Source of the DNA: Xanthobacteraceae bacterium | GTDB lineage: Bacteria > Pseudomonadota > Alphaproteobacteria > Rhizobiales > Xanthobacteraceae | Direction: 5' to 3' | Assembly (NCBI GenBank): GCA_029266425.1 | Contig: JAQSWY010000020.1 | Location: 1-64,000, forward strand | DNA length: 64,000 nucleotides | Shown here: positions 54,150-63,035 of the stretch, one piece after another | Layout: every line of letters begins with the position of its first letter | Position numbering within the stretch: the stretch's first letter is position 1 | Notes under the pieces: model-generated | Seen by the model: the letters and a program-made list of their open reading frames with translations, nothing else | Database searches by the model: none | Told to the model about the DNA's origin: nothing | Translations under genes and position numbers: made by a program

Positions 54150-55034
54150 TTATTTTTCATTTGGCTGCGCATATTTCATGCGTCCCGTTGCATGTCCGTG
54201 GAAGCCACCGATCTCGCAGCCCTGACCGGAAATGAATGACGATAACGCGCGTCCGGCATTACTTTCCGGCACCCCCAAGTCCGCCGCCACGCTCATATGA
54301 TTTCCATCGGGGAGGGTCGAGGTCGCGACGCCGAGCCCCTGTGTTGTCAGGTAGCTGGCGAACGTCTCAGCCTGCTCGTGGAAAGGCGCTGTCTCCCGCT
54401 CGCCTACGAGCAGCGAGACCCGCACGGTCGGGTCGTGCCGCAGACGGAGCGGGCTGTAGCGCTCGACCTCGGCGTTGGTGATGGCAATCTCGTTCTGCAA
54501 GAAGGAGCTTTGCAGAGGCGCGAGATCATAGAGACCGCTCAACAGGAAGGCCGCATCGACGCCTGTGGGTGCCCCGCACTCCCCCATCAGCAGCGAGCAC
54601 AAATGCGCGCCCGCGGAATGCCCGCTGACGGTGAGCCGGCAGGGATCGCCGCCATACTCGGCGATGTGCGTGCGAATCCAGCTCTTGGCGCGGCGAACCT
54701 GATTGACGATGACATCCATCCGTACCGCCGGCATAAGGGCGTAGTCGATGATCGCGGCAATGGCGCCTGCTCTCGTCACAGTCTCGGCGACGAAGGAGAA
54801 GTCGTTCTTGGAGAACATCCGCCAGTAACCGCCATGGACGAACATGTGGACGGCGCCGCTCGCCACGTCCGGCGCAGGGAAGAACAGGTCGAGCGTCTCC
54901 TCGGGCCAGGGACCGTAGGCCACGTCCGCCAGCATAGGCAGCCGCGCGCGCGTTGCCGCGCTGCGCTCTGCAAACGCGCGGACGTAGCCGTCGAAACCCG
55001 GAACATGGTCACGTGTGCGGAACGGATCGGCCAT
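54150..55034 (-). CDS. Alpha/beta-hydrolase, esterase/kynurenine formamidase-like
   Basis: The 294-residue protein has the HGG oxyanion motif MFVHGGYWRMFSKNDFSF, nucleophile elbow VSGHSAGAHLCSLL and a late DGNHMS with the histidine. The HGGYW form and length fit arylformamidase (kynurenine formamidase)-like enzymes, which cleave N-formyl or ester bonds. Substrate here is unknown. It follows the aldehyde dehydrogenase by four bases on the minus strand, so it belongs to the alcohol-aldehyde unit. Confidence 0.83.
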   Translation of the reverse strand: MADPFRTRDHVPGFDGYVRAFAERSAATRARLPMLADVAYGPWPEETLDLFFPAPDVASGAVHMFVHGGYWRMFSKNDFSFVAETVTRAGAIAAIIDYALMPAVRMDVIVNQVRRAKSWIRTHIAEYGGDPCRLTVSGHSAGAHLCSLLMGECGAPTGVDAAFLLSGLYDLAPLQSSFLQNEIAITNAEVERYSPLRLRHDPTVRVSLLVGERETAPFHEQAETFASYLTTQGLGVATSTLPDGNHMSVAADLGVPESNAGRALSSFISGQGCEIGGFHGHATGRMKYAQPNEK

Positions 55035-55038
55035 GGCT

Positions 55039-56526
55039 TCACAAGCGGGTCGCGATGTACTTGGCCTCGAGGAATTCGAGCACGCCATGCGCGCCGCCTT
55101 CCCGGCCGAGGCCGCTCTGCTTGGTGCCACCGAACGGCGCCGCCGGATCGGAGACGAGCCCGCGATTGAGCCCAACCATCCCGGTATCGATCCGGCGCGA
55201 CACCCTCAGCCCACGCGCCAGGTCCTGCGTGAACACATAGGCCGCAAGACCGTACTCGGTTGCGTTGGCGAAGGCGACGGCCTCGTCCTCCGTCTCGAAA
55301 CGGGCCAGCGCGGCGACCGGACCGAAGATCTCCTCGTGCGCCATTACGGCATCGTGCGGGACCTCGCTCAGCACTGTCGGCGGGTAGAAGAAGCCGGCGC
55401 CCTCGGGGCGCCGGCCGCCGCAGAGCAGCTTCGCCCCACGCGATACGGCGTCATCCACCAGCCGCTCGATCTTGCCGACCGCCGCCCGCGTGATCATCGG
55501 CCCGCACTCCGTCGAGGCATCGGTGCCGGGGCCGACCTTGAGCGCCGACATCCGCGCCGTCAGCGCCTCGGCGAAGCGGTCATAAATGCCGGCCTGGACA
55601 TAGATCCGATTGGCCGCCGTGCAGGCCTCGCCGGCATTACGCATCTTGGCCAGCATGACGCCTTCCAACGCCACGTCGAGATCGGCGTCGTCGAAGACGA
55701 TGAGCGGAGCGTTGCCGCCGAGCTCCATCGAACAGCTCAGCACGCGTTTGGCTGCCTCGGCGAGCAGCACCCGGCCGATCTGGGTGGAGCCGGTGAAGGA
55801 AAGCTTGCGAACCCTCGGGTCAGCCAGCATCGCCGCCGTGACCGGGCCGGGTGCCGAGGTTGTCAGCACATTGACGACCCCGGGCGGCACGCCGGCTTCC
55901 TGATAGAGTGCAGCGAGCGCATAGGCGGTGAGCGGCGTCTCGCTCGCCGGCTTGAGCACCACGGTGCAGCCGGCAGCGAGGGCTGGCGCGATCTTGCGAG
56001 TCGCCATCGCCGCCGGGAAGTTCCACGGCGTGATGAGGACGCAGATGCCGATCGGCTCGTAATCGACGACGATGTGGTTGGCGCCGGTGGGTGAGAGTGC
56101 AAAGTCGCCGCGTATGCGCACGGCTTCCTCCGCGTTCCAGCGGAAGAAGTCGGCGGCATAGGCGACCTCGCCGCGCGCGTCGCGCAGCGCCTTGCCGTTC
56201 TCCAGCGCGATCAGGCGGGCGAGGTCTTCAGTGCGCGCCGTCATCAGCTCGAAGCAGCGGCGCAGGATCTCCGAGCGCCGCCGCGGAGGTGTCGAGCGCC
56301 AGGCCTCCGCCGCGCCGGCGGCCGCCTCGATGGCCGCCTGGGCATCTTCGACGGTGGCATCCGGCACTCTGGCGAGGACCGCCTCGGTCGAGGGATCGAC
56401 CACGCAGATCGCTGCACGCCCCTCGGGCCACATCCATTGCCCGCCGATATAGAGCCCGCGCGCGCCGTCCGCCGGACCGATCGGCATGGCGGTGGAGATG
56501 ACGGGTGAAATCGCGGCGACGTTCAT
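55039..56526 (-). CDS. NAD(P)-dependent aldehyde dehydrogenase, succinate-semialdehyde type
   Basis: The 495-residue protein has LITPWNFPAAMATRKIAPAL, FTGSTQIGRVLL, MELGGNAPLIVFDDADLD with the general-base Glu and GEACTAANRIYV with the catalytic Cys. These are the segments of GabD-like aldehyde dehydrogenases. It overlaps the alcohol dehydrogenase stop by four bases (ATGA) and so is coupled to it, forming an alcohol-to-acid pair. Longer upstream frame is antisense to that gene. Confidence 0.9.
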   Translation of the reverse strand: MNVAAISPVISTAMPIGPADGARGLYIGGQWMWPEGRAAICVVDPSTEAVLARVPDATVEDAQAAIEAAAGAAEAWRSTPPRRRSEILRRCFELMTARTEDLARLIALENGKALRDARGEVAYAADFFRWNAEEAVRIRGDFALSPTGANHIVVDYEPIGICVLITPWNFPAAMATRKIAPALAAGCTVVLKPASETPLTAYALAALYQEAGVPPGVVNVLTTSAPGPVTAAMLADPRVRKLSFTGSTQIGRVLLAEAAKRVLSCSMELGGNAPLIVFDDADLDVALEGVMLAKMRNAGEACTAANRIYVQAGIYDRFAEALTARMSALKVGPGTDASTECGPMITRAAVGKIERLVDDAVSRGAKLLCGGRRPEGAGFFYPPTVLSEVPHDAVMAHEEIFGPVAALARFETEDEAVAFANATEYGLAAYVFTQDLARGLRVSRRIDTGMVGLNRGLVSDPAAPFGGTKQSGLGREGGAHGVLEFLEAKYIATRL

Positions 56527-57779
56527 GGGTGGGATCCTTTTTCCAGGACGAGATCGGATGCCGCAGCATCGAGATCGCCGCGATAGGCGGCGTCGAGCAA
56601 GCGGCGCATATCCGCCAGCCCGATCGGACGCGGATTGTTCTTGATAAGTCGGTCGATGGCGACCGCCTGCTCGGCGGTCCAGTCCAGCCGGTCGGCCGGC
56701 AGGCCGAGCGCTTTTAGCGTCGGCGGGATGCCGATGGCGCGCAGCAGGCGTGTCACCTCCTCGATGGCGGCGTCCGCCAGCGCCTCGCGCGAGGCGTTGG
56801 CGCCGGCGATCTCGAGCGCGGCGGCGATCTGCGCCATCTCGTCCAGCGCGTTCGCGCGATTGAAGCGCATCACATAGGGCAGGACGGTCGCGACGCCGAG
56901 GCCGTGCGGGGTATGGGTCAGCGCGCCGACGGGGTACTGGATGGCGTGCGCGGCCGCGGTGCCCGCAGTGCCGAAGGCGCAGCCCGCGGCCAGCGCCGCC
57001 ATCATCACATCGGCCCTCGCATTCTCGTCCGCCCCATCGCGCCAGGCGCGCTCGAGGCTCCGCCCGAGCAGCCTTATGGCGAGCAGGGCGAAATGGTCGG
57101 TCAGCGCGCTCTTGCCGATGAACACACGCTGCTGCGCAAGTTCCGCCGAAGGCGCGCGCCGTCCGGCGGTGAACGCCTCGATGGCGTGGGTGAGCGCGTC
57201 GGCGCCGGCGATGGCGGTGAGGGCGGGCGGGCAGGAGAGGGTGAGATCGGGGTCGCAGATGGCGGCGGCCGGAATGAGATAGGGGCTCGAAATCCCCACT
57301 TTCAGCGTGCGGTCCGGATCGGAAATGACCGCGACCGGCGTCGCCTCCGAGCCGGTTCCCGCGGTAGTGGGTACGGCAATGATGGGCAGCACCCGACCCG
57401 GAACCTTGAACTCGCCGTAGTAGTCGGCGAGCCGCCCACCATGAGTGAGCAGCAGCGCGGCGCATTTCGCCATGTCGAGGCAACTGCCGCCGCCTATGCC
57501 GATGACGAGGTCGGGCGCGAATCCGCGGGCCTCCTCGGCACACTCGGCGGCGCTGTCGCGCGGGACGTCCGGCTGCACGCGGTCATGCACCATCATGGCG
57601 AGCCCGGTCCTGCGCAGGCCGTCGAGCATCTGCTCGAATTCCGGCGAGGCGGCGAGGCGCTCGTCCGTGCACACCAGAGCCCGCGAGCCGAGGCGCCTGG
57701 AGACAGCGGGCAGGGCAGCGCGCTGCCCCTTGCCGAAAAGGATTTCGGTCGGCAGCCGGATCGCTGAGAAGGATGTCAC
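56523..57779 (-). CDS. Iron-containing alcohol dehydrogenase
   Basis: The 418-residue protein has the family coenzyme motif GIGGGSCLDMAKCAALL, PTTAGTGSEATPVAVI, DALTHAIEAF and HTPHGLGVATVLPYVMRFN with the metal-binding His residues. It matches the iron-type ADH/lactaldehyde reductase/4-hydroxybutyrate dehydrogenase-like group. The GTG at 57779 has GGAAGAGA a few bases ahead and is preferred over a TTG at 57797. It is divergent from the GntR gene, and an inverted repeat lies between them. Confidence 0.88.
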   Translation of the reverse strand: MTSFSAIRLPTEILFGKGQRAALPAVSRRLGSRALVCTDERLAASPEFEQMLDGLRRTGLAMMVHDRVQPDVPRDSAAECAEEARGFAPDLVIGIGGGSCLDMAKCAALLLTHGGRLADYYGEFKVPGRVLPIIAVPTTAGTGSEATPVAVISDPDRTLKVGISSPYLIPAAAICDPDLTLSCPPALTAIAGADALTHAIEAFTAGRRAPSAELAQQRVFIGKSALTDHFALLAIRLLGRSLERAWRDGADENARADVMMAALAAGCAFGTAGTAAAHAIQYPVGALTHTPHGLGVATVLPYVMRFNRANALDEMAQIAAALEIAGANASREALADAAIEEVTRLLRAIGIPPTLKALGLPADRLDWTAEQAVAIDRLIKNNPRPIGLADMRRLLDAAYRGDLDAAASDLVLEKGSHP

Positions 57780-57827
57780 GGCGTCTCTTCCAATCAATTT
57801 AGCTGAGTGAAATCAGCTTGTTGAATT

Positions 57828-57851
57828 ATCCTATACGAAATCATATAGGAT
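57828..57851. promoter_or_regulatory. Inverted repeat between Fe-ADH and GntR genes
   Basis: ATCCTATA (57828-57835) and TATAGGAT (57844-57851) are perfect arms around an eight-base spacer, followed by a second related ATATCATAT. It is AT-rich within GC-rich DNA and lies in the divergent promoter region. It is the probable GntR operator. Confidence 0.6.
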
Positions 57852-57911
57852 ATCATATTGAACGAGGCAGAGGATCGTGCTAGCTGTCGGGCCTTGTCAA
57901 GGGGCAAAACC

Positions 57912-58625
57912 GTGCGCACTCAGAAACGTCTCGCCGCCGCAAAATCCGAGGCCGATTTCAGCGAAGGCACTCAGGCGGTCCATCGCGCCGCCAGCCTCTC
58001 CGAGGAGGTCTACGAGGCGATCTTCGCCCGGCTGATGGCGCTTAAGATCCCGCCCGGCGCCCGCATCACCGTCGACAATCTGGTGCGTGAGCTCAGCGTG
58101 TCGCAGACGCCGATCCGCGAGGCGCTCGGCCGGCTCGAAGGCGAGGGGCTGGTCGTAAAGACGCACCTTGTCGGCTACAGCGCCGCTCCCCAGATCACGC
58201 GCCGCCGCTTCAACGAGCTCTATCAGTTCCGCCTGCTGCTCGAGCCCGATGCGGCAGCGAGGGCGGCCGCCGCAATGACCGATGCGGCGCTTGCCGAATT
58301 GACCGAGGCAGCCGGGGTGATGTCGCGCGCCGGTGGCTCGGACGAGCGCGCACGCTATTCCCGCTTCGCGCGCCAGGACGCGCTGTTCCACGACAGGATC
58401 CTCGAGATCGCGGGCAACGAACTGATCCGCGAGATGCTGGCGCACCAGCATACGCACTTTCACATCTTCCGCTTGATGTTCCATTCGCGCGTCACCGAGG
58501 AGGCGCTGGACGAACACGAGACGATCCTCGCGGCCTTCTCGACGCGCGACCCGGACGCGGCCGAACGGGCGATGCGCACGCATATCGAGCGCTCGCGCGA
58601 CCGCCTGCTGCCGGCGTTCGACTGA
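57912..58625 (+). CDS. GntR-family regulator with FCD domain
   Basis: From the GTG at 57912 (AAGGGG eight bases upstream) the protein is 237 residues; a TTG at 57858 would add 18. The winged HTH is LSEEVYEAIFARLMALKIPPGARITVDNLVRELSVSQTPIREALGRLEGEG. The FCD effector domain has LYQFRLLLEPDAAARA, DALFHDRILEIAGNELI and DEHETILAAFSTRDPDAAERAM with His/Asp metal-type ligands. FCD regulators usually sense organic acids or sugar acids. Its stop overlaps the ABC ATPase start by one base (TGATG), and it is divergent from the Fe-ADH gene. Confidence 0.88.
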   Translation: MRTQKRLAAAKSEADFSEGTQAVHRAASLSEEVYEAIFARLMALKIPPGARITVDNLVRELSVSQTPIREALGRLEGEGLVVKTHLVGYSAAPQITRRRFNELYQFRLLLEPDAAARAAAAMTDAALAELTEAAGVMSRAGGSDERARYSRFARQDALFHDRILEIAGNELIREMLAHQHTHFHIFRLMFHSRVTEEALDEHETILAAFSTRDPDAAERAMRTHIERSRDRLLPAFD

Positions 58626-60190
58626 TGCAGGCCGCGCTCGCCTCCTCCTCTCGGCAGGACGCGTCGACGGCGCCGGTGCTGCGCGCCGAGCGGCTGTCCA
58701 AGCAATTCGGCGGCGTGACGGTGCTGTCCGACGTTTCGCTCAACATCCTGCCCGGCGAGATCCACGCGATCATCGGCGAGAACGGTGCGGGGAAGTCGAC
58801 GCTGATGCGTCTGCTCTCCGGCTATTTGCAGCCGAGCGAGGGTGCGCTGTCCATGGACGGCGGGCATATCGCCTTTGACGACCCGGCGGCGGCGCAGGCG
58901 GCCGGCATTGCCCTGGTGCATCAGGAAATCCTGCTCGCCGATGCCATGAGCGTTGCCGAGAACATCTTCATGGGCCGCGAGATCACCCACCATGGCATGC
59001 TCGACGAGCGTGCCATGCACGCGGCTGCGGCAGCGCAGCTTGCCGAGATCGGCTGCAAGGTTTCGCCGCGCGCGCTCGTGCGCGACATCTCGTTGGCCAA
59101 CCGGCAGCTCGTGCAGATCGCCAGGGCGCTGCTCGGCACCCATCGCCTCGTCATCTTCGACGAGCCGACCGCCGTGCTGACCCATGACGAGGTCGATCCC
59201 CTGCTCGACATCATAGTCCGCCTCAAGGAGCGCGGCGTCGCCGTGCTCTATATCAGCCATCGTCTCGACGAGGTGGAGCGCCTCGCCGACCGCGTCACCG
59301 TGCTGCGGGACGGGCGCATGATCGGAACGTTCGACAAGGCAGGCCTTTCGCCCCATCGCATGGCGAGTCTCATGGTCGGGCGCGAATTCTCCAGTCTCTA
59401 TCCGGAAAAGCTCGACCGGCCGCTGTCCGAGCTGGCGCTGGAAATCGAGGACGCGCGCGTGGCGGGCTTCGTCCACGGCGTCTCGCTCACTCTGCGCAAG
59501 GGCGAGATTCTCGGCCTCGCCGGTATGATCGGAGCCGGACGGACGGAGCTGTTCGAAGGGCTGCTGGGCCTGCGCCCGGCCAGCTTCGGCGCGGTGCGGC
59601 TGCACGGCAGGCCAGTTCATTTCGCATCGCCCGCGCAGGCGGCGGCCGCCGGCTTGGGATATCTGACCGAGGATCGCAAGGGCAAGGGCCTGCTTCTGGA
59701 GGTGCGGCTCGCGCCCAATCTCACCCTCGCCGCGCTCGACAAAGTGCATCCGCTCGCCGGCCTCGACCTCGCCGGCGAGGCGCGCCTGCTCGACCAGGCC
59801 GTGCGCAGCTACGACATCCGCCTGCGCAGCCGCGATGCCACGGCGGGCCAGCTCTCCGGCGGCAACCAGCAGAAGCTGCTGCTCGCCAAGGTGATGCTTA
59901 ACGATCCCACTGTCATCGTCATCGACGAGCCGACGCGGGGCATCGACATCGCCAACAAGAGCCAGATCTACGCCTTCATCCAGTCGCTGGTGCGGGAGGG
60001 CAAATCCTGCATCGTCATCTCCTCGGAAATGCAGGAACTGATCGGCCTGTGCGATCGCATCCTCGTCATGCGCTCCGGCCGGATCAACGGGGAACTCACC
60101 GGCGACGCCATGTCGGAAAGCAATGTCGCGCTTTACGCCACCAGCAGCGTGGCGAGCGAAAAAACATCAGAGGAAAACGCACATGGCTGA
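58625..60190 (+). CDS. Ribose-type sugar ABC transporter ATPase (RbsA-like)
   Basis: The 521-residue protein has two fused ATPase domains. The first has GENGAGKSTLMRLLSG, ISLANRQLVQIARAL and VIFDEPTAVLTHDEV. The second has a degenerate Walker A GMIGAGRTELFEGLLG, signature LSGGNQQKLLLAKVML and VIVIDEPTRGIDIANK. This asymmetry is normal for RbsA/MglA/XylG. It overlaps the permease start by eight bases. Confidence 0.9.
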   Translation: MQAALASSSRQDASTAPVLRAERLSKQFGGVTVLSDVSLNILPGEIHAIIGENGAGKSTLMRLLSGYLQPSEGALSMDGGHIAFDDPAAAQAAGIALVHQEILLADAMSVAENIFMGREITHHGMLDERAMHAAAAAQLAEIGCKVSPRALVRDISLANRQLVQIARALLGTHRLVIFDEPTAVLTHDEVDPLLDIIVRLKERGVAVLYISHRLDEVERLADRVTVLRDGRMIGTFDKAGLSPHRMASLMVGREFSSLYPEKLDRPLSELALEIEDARVAGFVHGVSLTLRKGEILGLAGMIGAGRTELFEGLLGLRPASFGAVRLHGRPVHFASPAQAAAAGLGYLTEDRKGKGLLLEVRLAPNLTLAALDKVHPLAGLDLAGEARLLDQAVRSYDIRLRSRDATAGQLSGGNQQKLLLAKVMLNDPTVIVIDEPTRGIDIANKSQIYAFIQSLVREGKSCIVISSEMQELIGLCDRILVMRSGRINGELTGDAMSESNVALYATSSVASEKTSEENAHG

Positions 60191-61172
60191 TGTCGCAGCC
60201 GCGCCGCCGCGCGCTCAACGGAACTGGTCTATCGGCTGGGGCGATGCCGGCCCGTTCCTGGCGCTCGCCGCGCTGGTGTTGATCGGCTTTCTCATCAATC
60301 CCGATTTCCTGTCGGCCAACAACATCGCTAACGTCGTCACCCGCAGCGCCTTCATCGGCATCATCGCCATCGGCGCCACGTTCGTCATTTCCTCGGGCGG
60401 GCTCGACCTATCGGTCGGCTCCATGGCCGCCTTCATCACCGGCGTGATGATCCTGTTCATGAACTGGGTGACGCCGAGCGTCGGCACGGCAGCGATCCCG
60501 CTCGGCATGGCGGTGGCGCTGGCCACCGGCATCGTCTGCGGTCTTCTGAACGGGACCATCGTCACGGTCGGCCGCATCGAGCCCTTCATCGCCACGCTCG
60601 GTACGATGGGCATCTTCCGCGCGCTCATCACCTACATGACCGATGGCGGCACGGTGGCGATCGACCGCAGCCTGCGCGATGCCTACCGGCCGGTCTATTT
60701 CGGCGACGTGCTGGGCGTGCCGATCCCAATCCTCGTGTCGCTCGCAGCGGCGCTGGTGGCCGCCTATGTCCTCTACCGTACCCGCTACGGCCGCCGTTGC
60801 GTGGCGGTGGGCGCCAATGAGGACGTGGCGCGCTACTCCGGCATATCGGTCACCCGGGTGCGGACCATGGCGTTCGTGATCCAGGGCGCCTGCGTCGCGA
60901 TCGCTGCCATCTGCTACGTCCCCCGGCTCGGGGCGGCCACGCCGACCACCGGCCTGCTCTGGGAGCTTCAGGTCATCACTGCCGTCGTCATTGGCGGCAC
61001 TGCGCTTCGCGGCGGGCGGGGGCGGGTCTGGGGCACGGTGGCGGGCGCCGTGATCCTCGAGTTCATCGCCAATCTGATGGTGCTCTCCGATTTTGTCTCT
61101 GAATACCTCGTCGCCGCGGTTCAGGGCGTGATCATCATCATCGCAATGATGATCCAGAGGATGTCCAAGTAG
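60183..61172 (+). CDS. Ribose-type sugar ABC transporter permease (RbsC-like)
   Basis: The 329-residue permease has eight or more helices and family segments IAIGATFVISSGGLDLSVGS, GRIEPFIATLGTMGIFRAL, VAVGANEDVARYSGISVTRV and VIGGTALRGGRGRVWGTV. AGAGGA lies about eight bases before the ATG at 60183. Confidence 0.9.
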   Translation: MADVAAAPPRAQRNWSIGWGDAGPFLALAALVLIGFLINPDFLSANNIANVVTRSAFIGIIAIGATFVISSGGLDLSVGSMAAFITGVMILFMNWVTPSVGTAAIPLGMAVALATGIVCGLLNGTIVTVGRIEPFIATLGTMGIFRALITYMTDGGTVAIDRSLRDAYRPVYFGDVLGVPIPILVSLAAALVAAYVLYRTRYGRRCVAVGANEDVARYSGISVTRVRTMAFVIQGACVAIAAICYVPRLGAATPTTGLLWELQVITAVVIGGTALRGGRGRVWGTVAGAVILEFIANLMVLSDFVSEYLVAAVQGVIIIIAMMIQRMSK

Positions 61173-61274
61173 AAACTAATGAACCTTCGAGTAATCGAAG
61201 ACTGAACCGGCGCGGGCGAGGCAGAGGCGGCGTACGGATAACAAAGTCTGCTCTACCAATTTAGGAGGAAACGC

Positions 61275-62225
61275 ATGCTCAGGAATGTTCTGATTGTCGC
61301 CGGGGTAACGGCTGCGCTCTTCAGTGCCAGCACGGCTTCGGCCGCCGAGAAGAAGACGATCGCGGTCTCGATCCCCGCAGCGGACCACGGCTGGACCGCC
61401 GGTGTCGTCTATCATGCCAATGCCGCCGCCAAAGAGATCAACAAGGCCTTCCCGAATATCGAGGTCATCGTCAAGACCTCGCCCTCCGCGAGCGCGCAGG
61501 TGAGCGCGATCGAGGACATGTCGGCGACCCGCAAGCTGGATGCACTCGTGATCCTGCCGCACACTTCCGAGGAGTTGACGACGCCGGTAAAGGCCATCAA
61601 GGAGAAAGGCGCCTTCATCACCGTCGTCGATCGAGGCCTCAACGATCCGAACATCCAGGATCTCTACGTCGCCGGCGACAACATCGCCGTCGGCTACAAC
61701 ACCGCGAAGTTCCTCGTCGAGAAGCTCGGCGGCAAGGGCAATCTCGTCGTGCTGCGCGGCATCCCCACGGTGATCGACGACGAGCGCATCAAGGGCTTCA
61801 AGGACGGCATTGCCGGCAGCGGGCTCAAGGTGCTCGATATCCAGTATGCGAACTGGAATAGCGACGAGGCTTTCAAGCTGATGCAGGACTATCTCGCCAA
61901 ATATCCGCAGATCGATGCGGTCTGGGCGAACGACGACGACATGCTGCTGGGCGTGCTAGAGGCGATCAAGCAGTCCGGCCGCAAGGAGATCAAGTTCGCG
62001 CTTGGCGGCAACGGCATGAAGGAGATCATCGAGAAGGTGATGGCGGGCGATCCGGTGACCCCGGTCGAGACGCCCTATCCGCCCTCGATGATCAAGACCG
62101 CGATCTATCTGACCGCAGCCCATTTCGCCGGCCATGCGCCGGTGCGCGGTGCGCTCAAGCTCGATGCGCCACTGATCACCAAGGCGAATGCTGCGGAATA
62201 TCACTTCCCGGATTCGCCGTTCTGA
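61275..62225 (+). CDS. Ribose-type sugar ABC transporter binding protein (RbsB-like)
   Basis: The 316-residue protein has a Sec signal (residues 1-23, ending TASA), then the periplasmic binding protein fold 1: TIAVSIPAADHGWTAGVVYH, FITVVDRGLNDPNIQDLYVA, DAVWANDDDMLLGVLEAIKQ. AGGAGG is upstream. VSIPAADHGWT is used by binding proteins for pentose, polyol or related ligands, so the exact ligand is open. It is placed after the permease, 102 bases downstream. Confidence 0.9.
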   Translation: MLRNVLIVAGVTAALFSASTASAAEKKTIAVSIPAADHGWTAGVVYHANAAAKEINKAFPNIEVIVKTSPSASAQVSAIEDMSATRKLDALVILPHTSEELTTPVKAIKEKGAFITVVDRGLNDPNIQDLYVAGDNIAVGYNTAKFLVEKLGGKGNLVVLRGIPTVIDDERIKGFKDGIAGSGLKVLDIQYANWNSDEAFKLMQDYLAKYPQIDAVWANDDDMLLGVLEAIKQSGRKEIKFALGGNGMKEIIEKVMAGDPVTPVETPYPPSMIKTAIYLTAAHFAGHAPVRGALKLDAPLITKANAAEYHFPDSPF

Positions 62226-62288
62226 TCGTCCGGGATCGACCGGACGACGTTGCACACTCAGCTAGAGACAAAAACGGAGGCTACATCC

Positions 62289-62909
62289 ATGCCAGGCAAG
62301 AAGATCCTGATGCTGACCGGCGAATTCACGGAGGAATACGAGATCTTCGTCTTCCAGCAGGGAATGGAGGCCGTCGGCCATACGGTCCATGTGATCTGCC
62401 CGGACAAGAAGGCCGGTGAGAAGATCCAGACCTCGCTGCATGATTTCGAAGGGCATCAGACCTACATCGAGCGATACGGCCATCTTGCCGACATCAACAA
62501 GACCTTCTCTGAGGTGAAACCGGAGGAGTACGACGCGGTGTATTGCGCCGGCGGGCGCGGGCCGGAATATATCCGCACCGACAAGCGCATCCAGGCGATG
62601 GTCCGTCACTTCCACGAGACCGGCAAGCCGATCTTCACCATCTGCCACGGCGTACAGATTCTCATTGCAGTGGATGGTGTAGTGACTGGCAAGCGGGTCG
62701 GGGCGCTCGGCGCCTGCGAGCCTGAAGTGCGCCTCGCCGGCGGCATTTATGTCGACCTGTCGCCCACTGAAGCGCTGGTCGACGGCAACATGGTCTCCGC
62801 CAAGGGCTGGACGGCGCTCGCCGCCTTCATGCGAGAATGCCTGAAGGTGCTCGGCACCGAGATCCGCCACTCCGAAGCCACGCCCGCCGCGGCGACGCGA
62901 GCAGCGTGA
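62289..62909 (+). CDS. DJ-1/PfpI-family protein
   Basis: The 206-residue protein has KKILMLTGEFTEEYEIFVFQ at the start with the conserved Glu, DAVYCAGGRGPEYIRTDKRI and FTICHGVQILIAVDGVVTGK, where the Cys is the nucleophile elbow of the DJ-1/PfpI fold. Members include glyoxalase III-type and deglycase-like enzymes. GGAGG is eight bases from the ATG. It ends the operon with the sugar ABC transporter, which suggests handling of a reactive sugar or aldehyde; that is inference. Confidence 0.86.
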   Translation: MPGKKILMLTGEFTEEYEIFVFQQGMEAVGHTVHVICPDKKAGEKIQTSLHDFEGHQTYIERYGHLADINKTFSEVKPEEYDAVYCAGGRGPEYIRTDKRIQAMVRHFHETGKPIFTICHGVQILIAVDGVVTGKRVGALGACEPEVRLAGGIYVDLSPTEALVDGNMVSAKGWTALAAFMRECLKVLGTEIRHSEATPAAATRAA

Positions 62910-62917
62910 ACGGCCGA

Positions 62918-62947
62918 TTGCGGGTCGCCGTTTCCGGCGGCCCGCAA
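62918..62947 (+). terminator. Hairpin after the DJ-1/PfpI gene
   Basis: TTGCGGGTCGCCG (62918-62930) pairs with CGGCGGCCCGCAA (62935-62947) with one mismatch around a TTTC loop, beginning nine bases after the stop codon. The A/T ends are compatible with a weak intrinsic terminator for either convergent transcript. Confidence 0.55.
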
Positions 62948-63035
62948 CAGGTCGGGGCGACGGTGAGGCGACTCACATTGTTGTGGCTCTGTAGGATGCG
63001 TATTGCGTTTAGATTCGCGCCTCCGTGACGAACCG

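Noticed and set aside
55039..57543. Apparent 834-residue aldehyde dehydrogenase fusion
   Set aside because: The first 339 codons are out-of-frame sequence of the alcohol dehydrogenase. The ATG at 56526 begins the normal enzyme and overlaps the previous stop.
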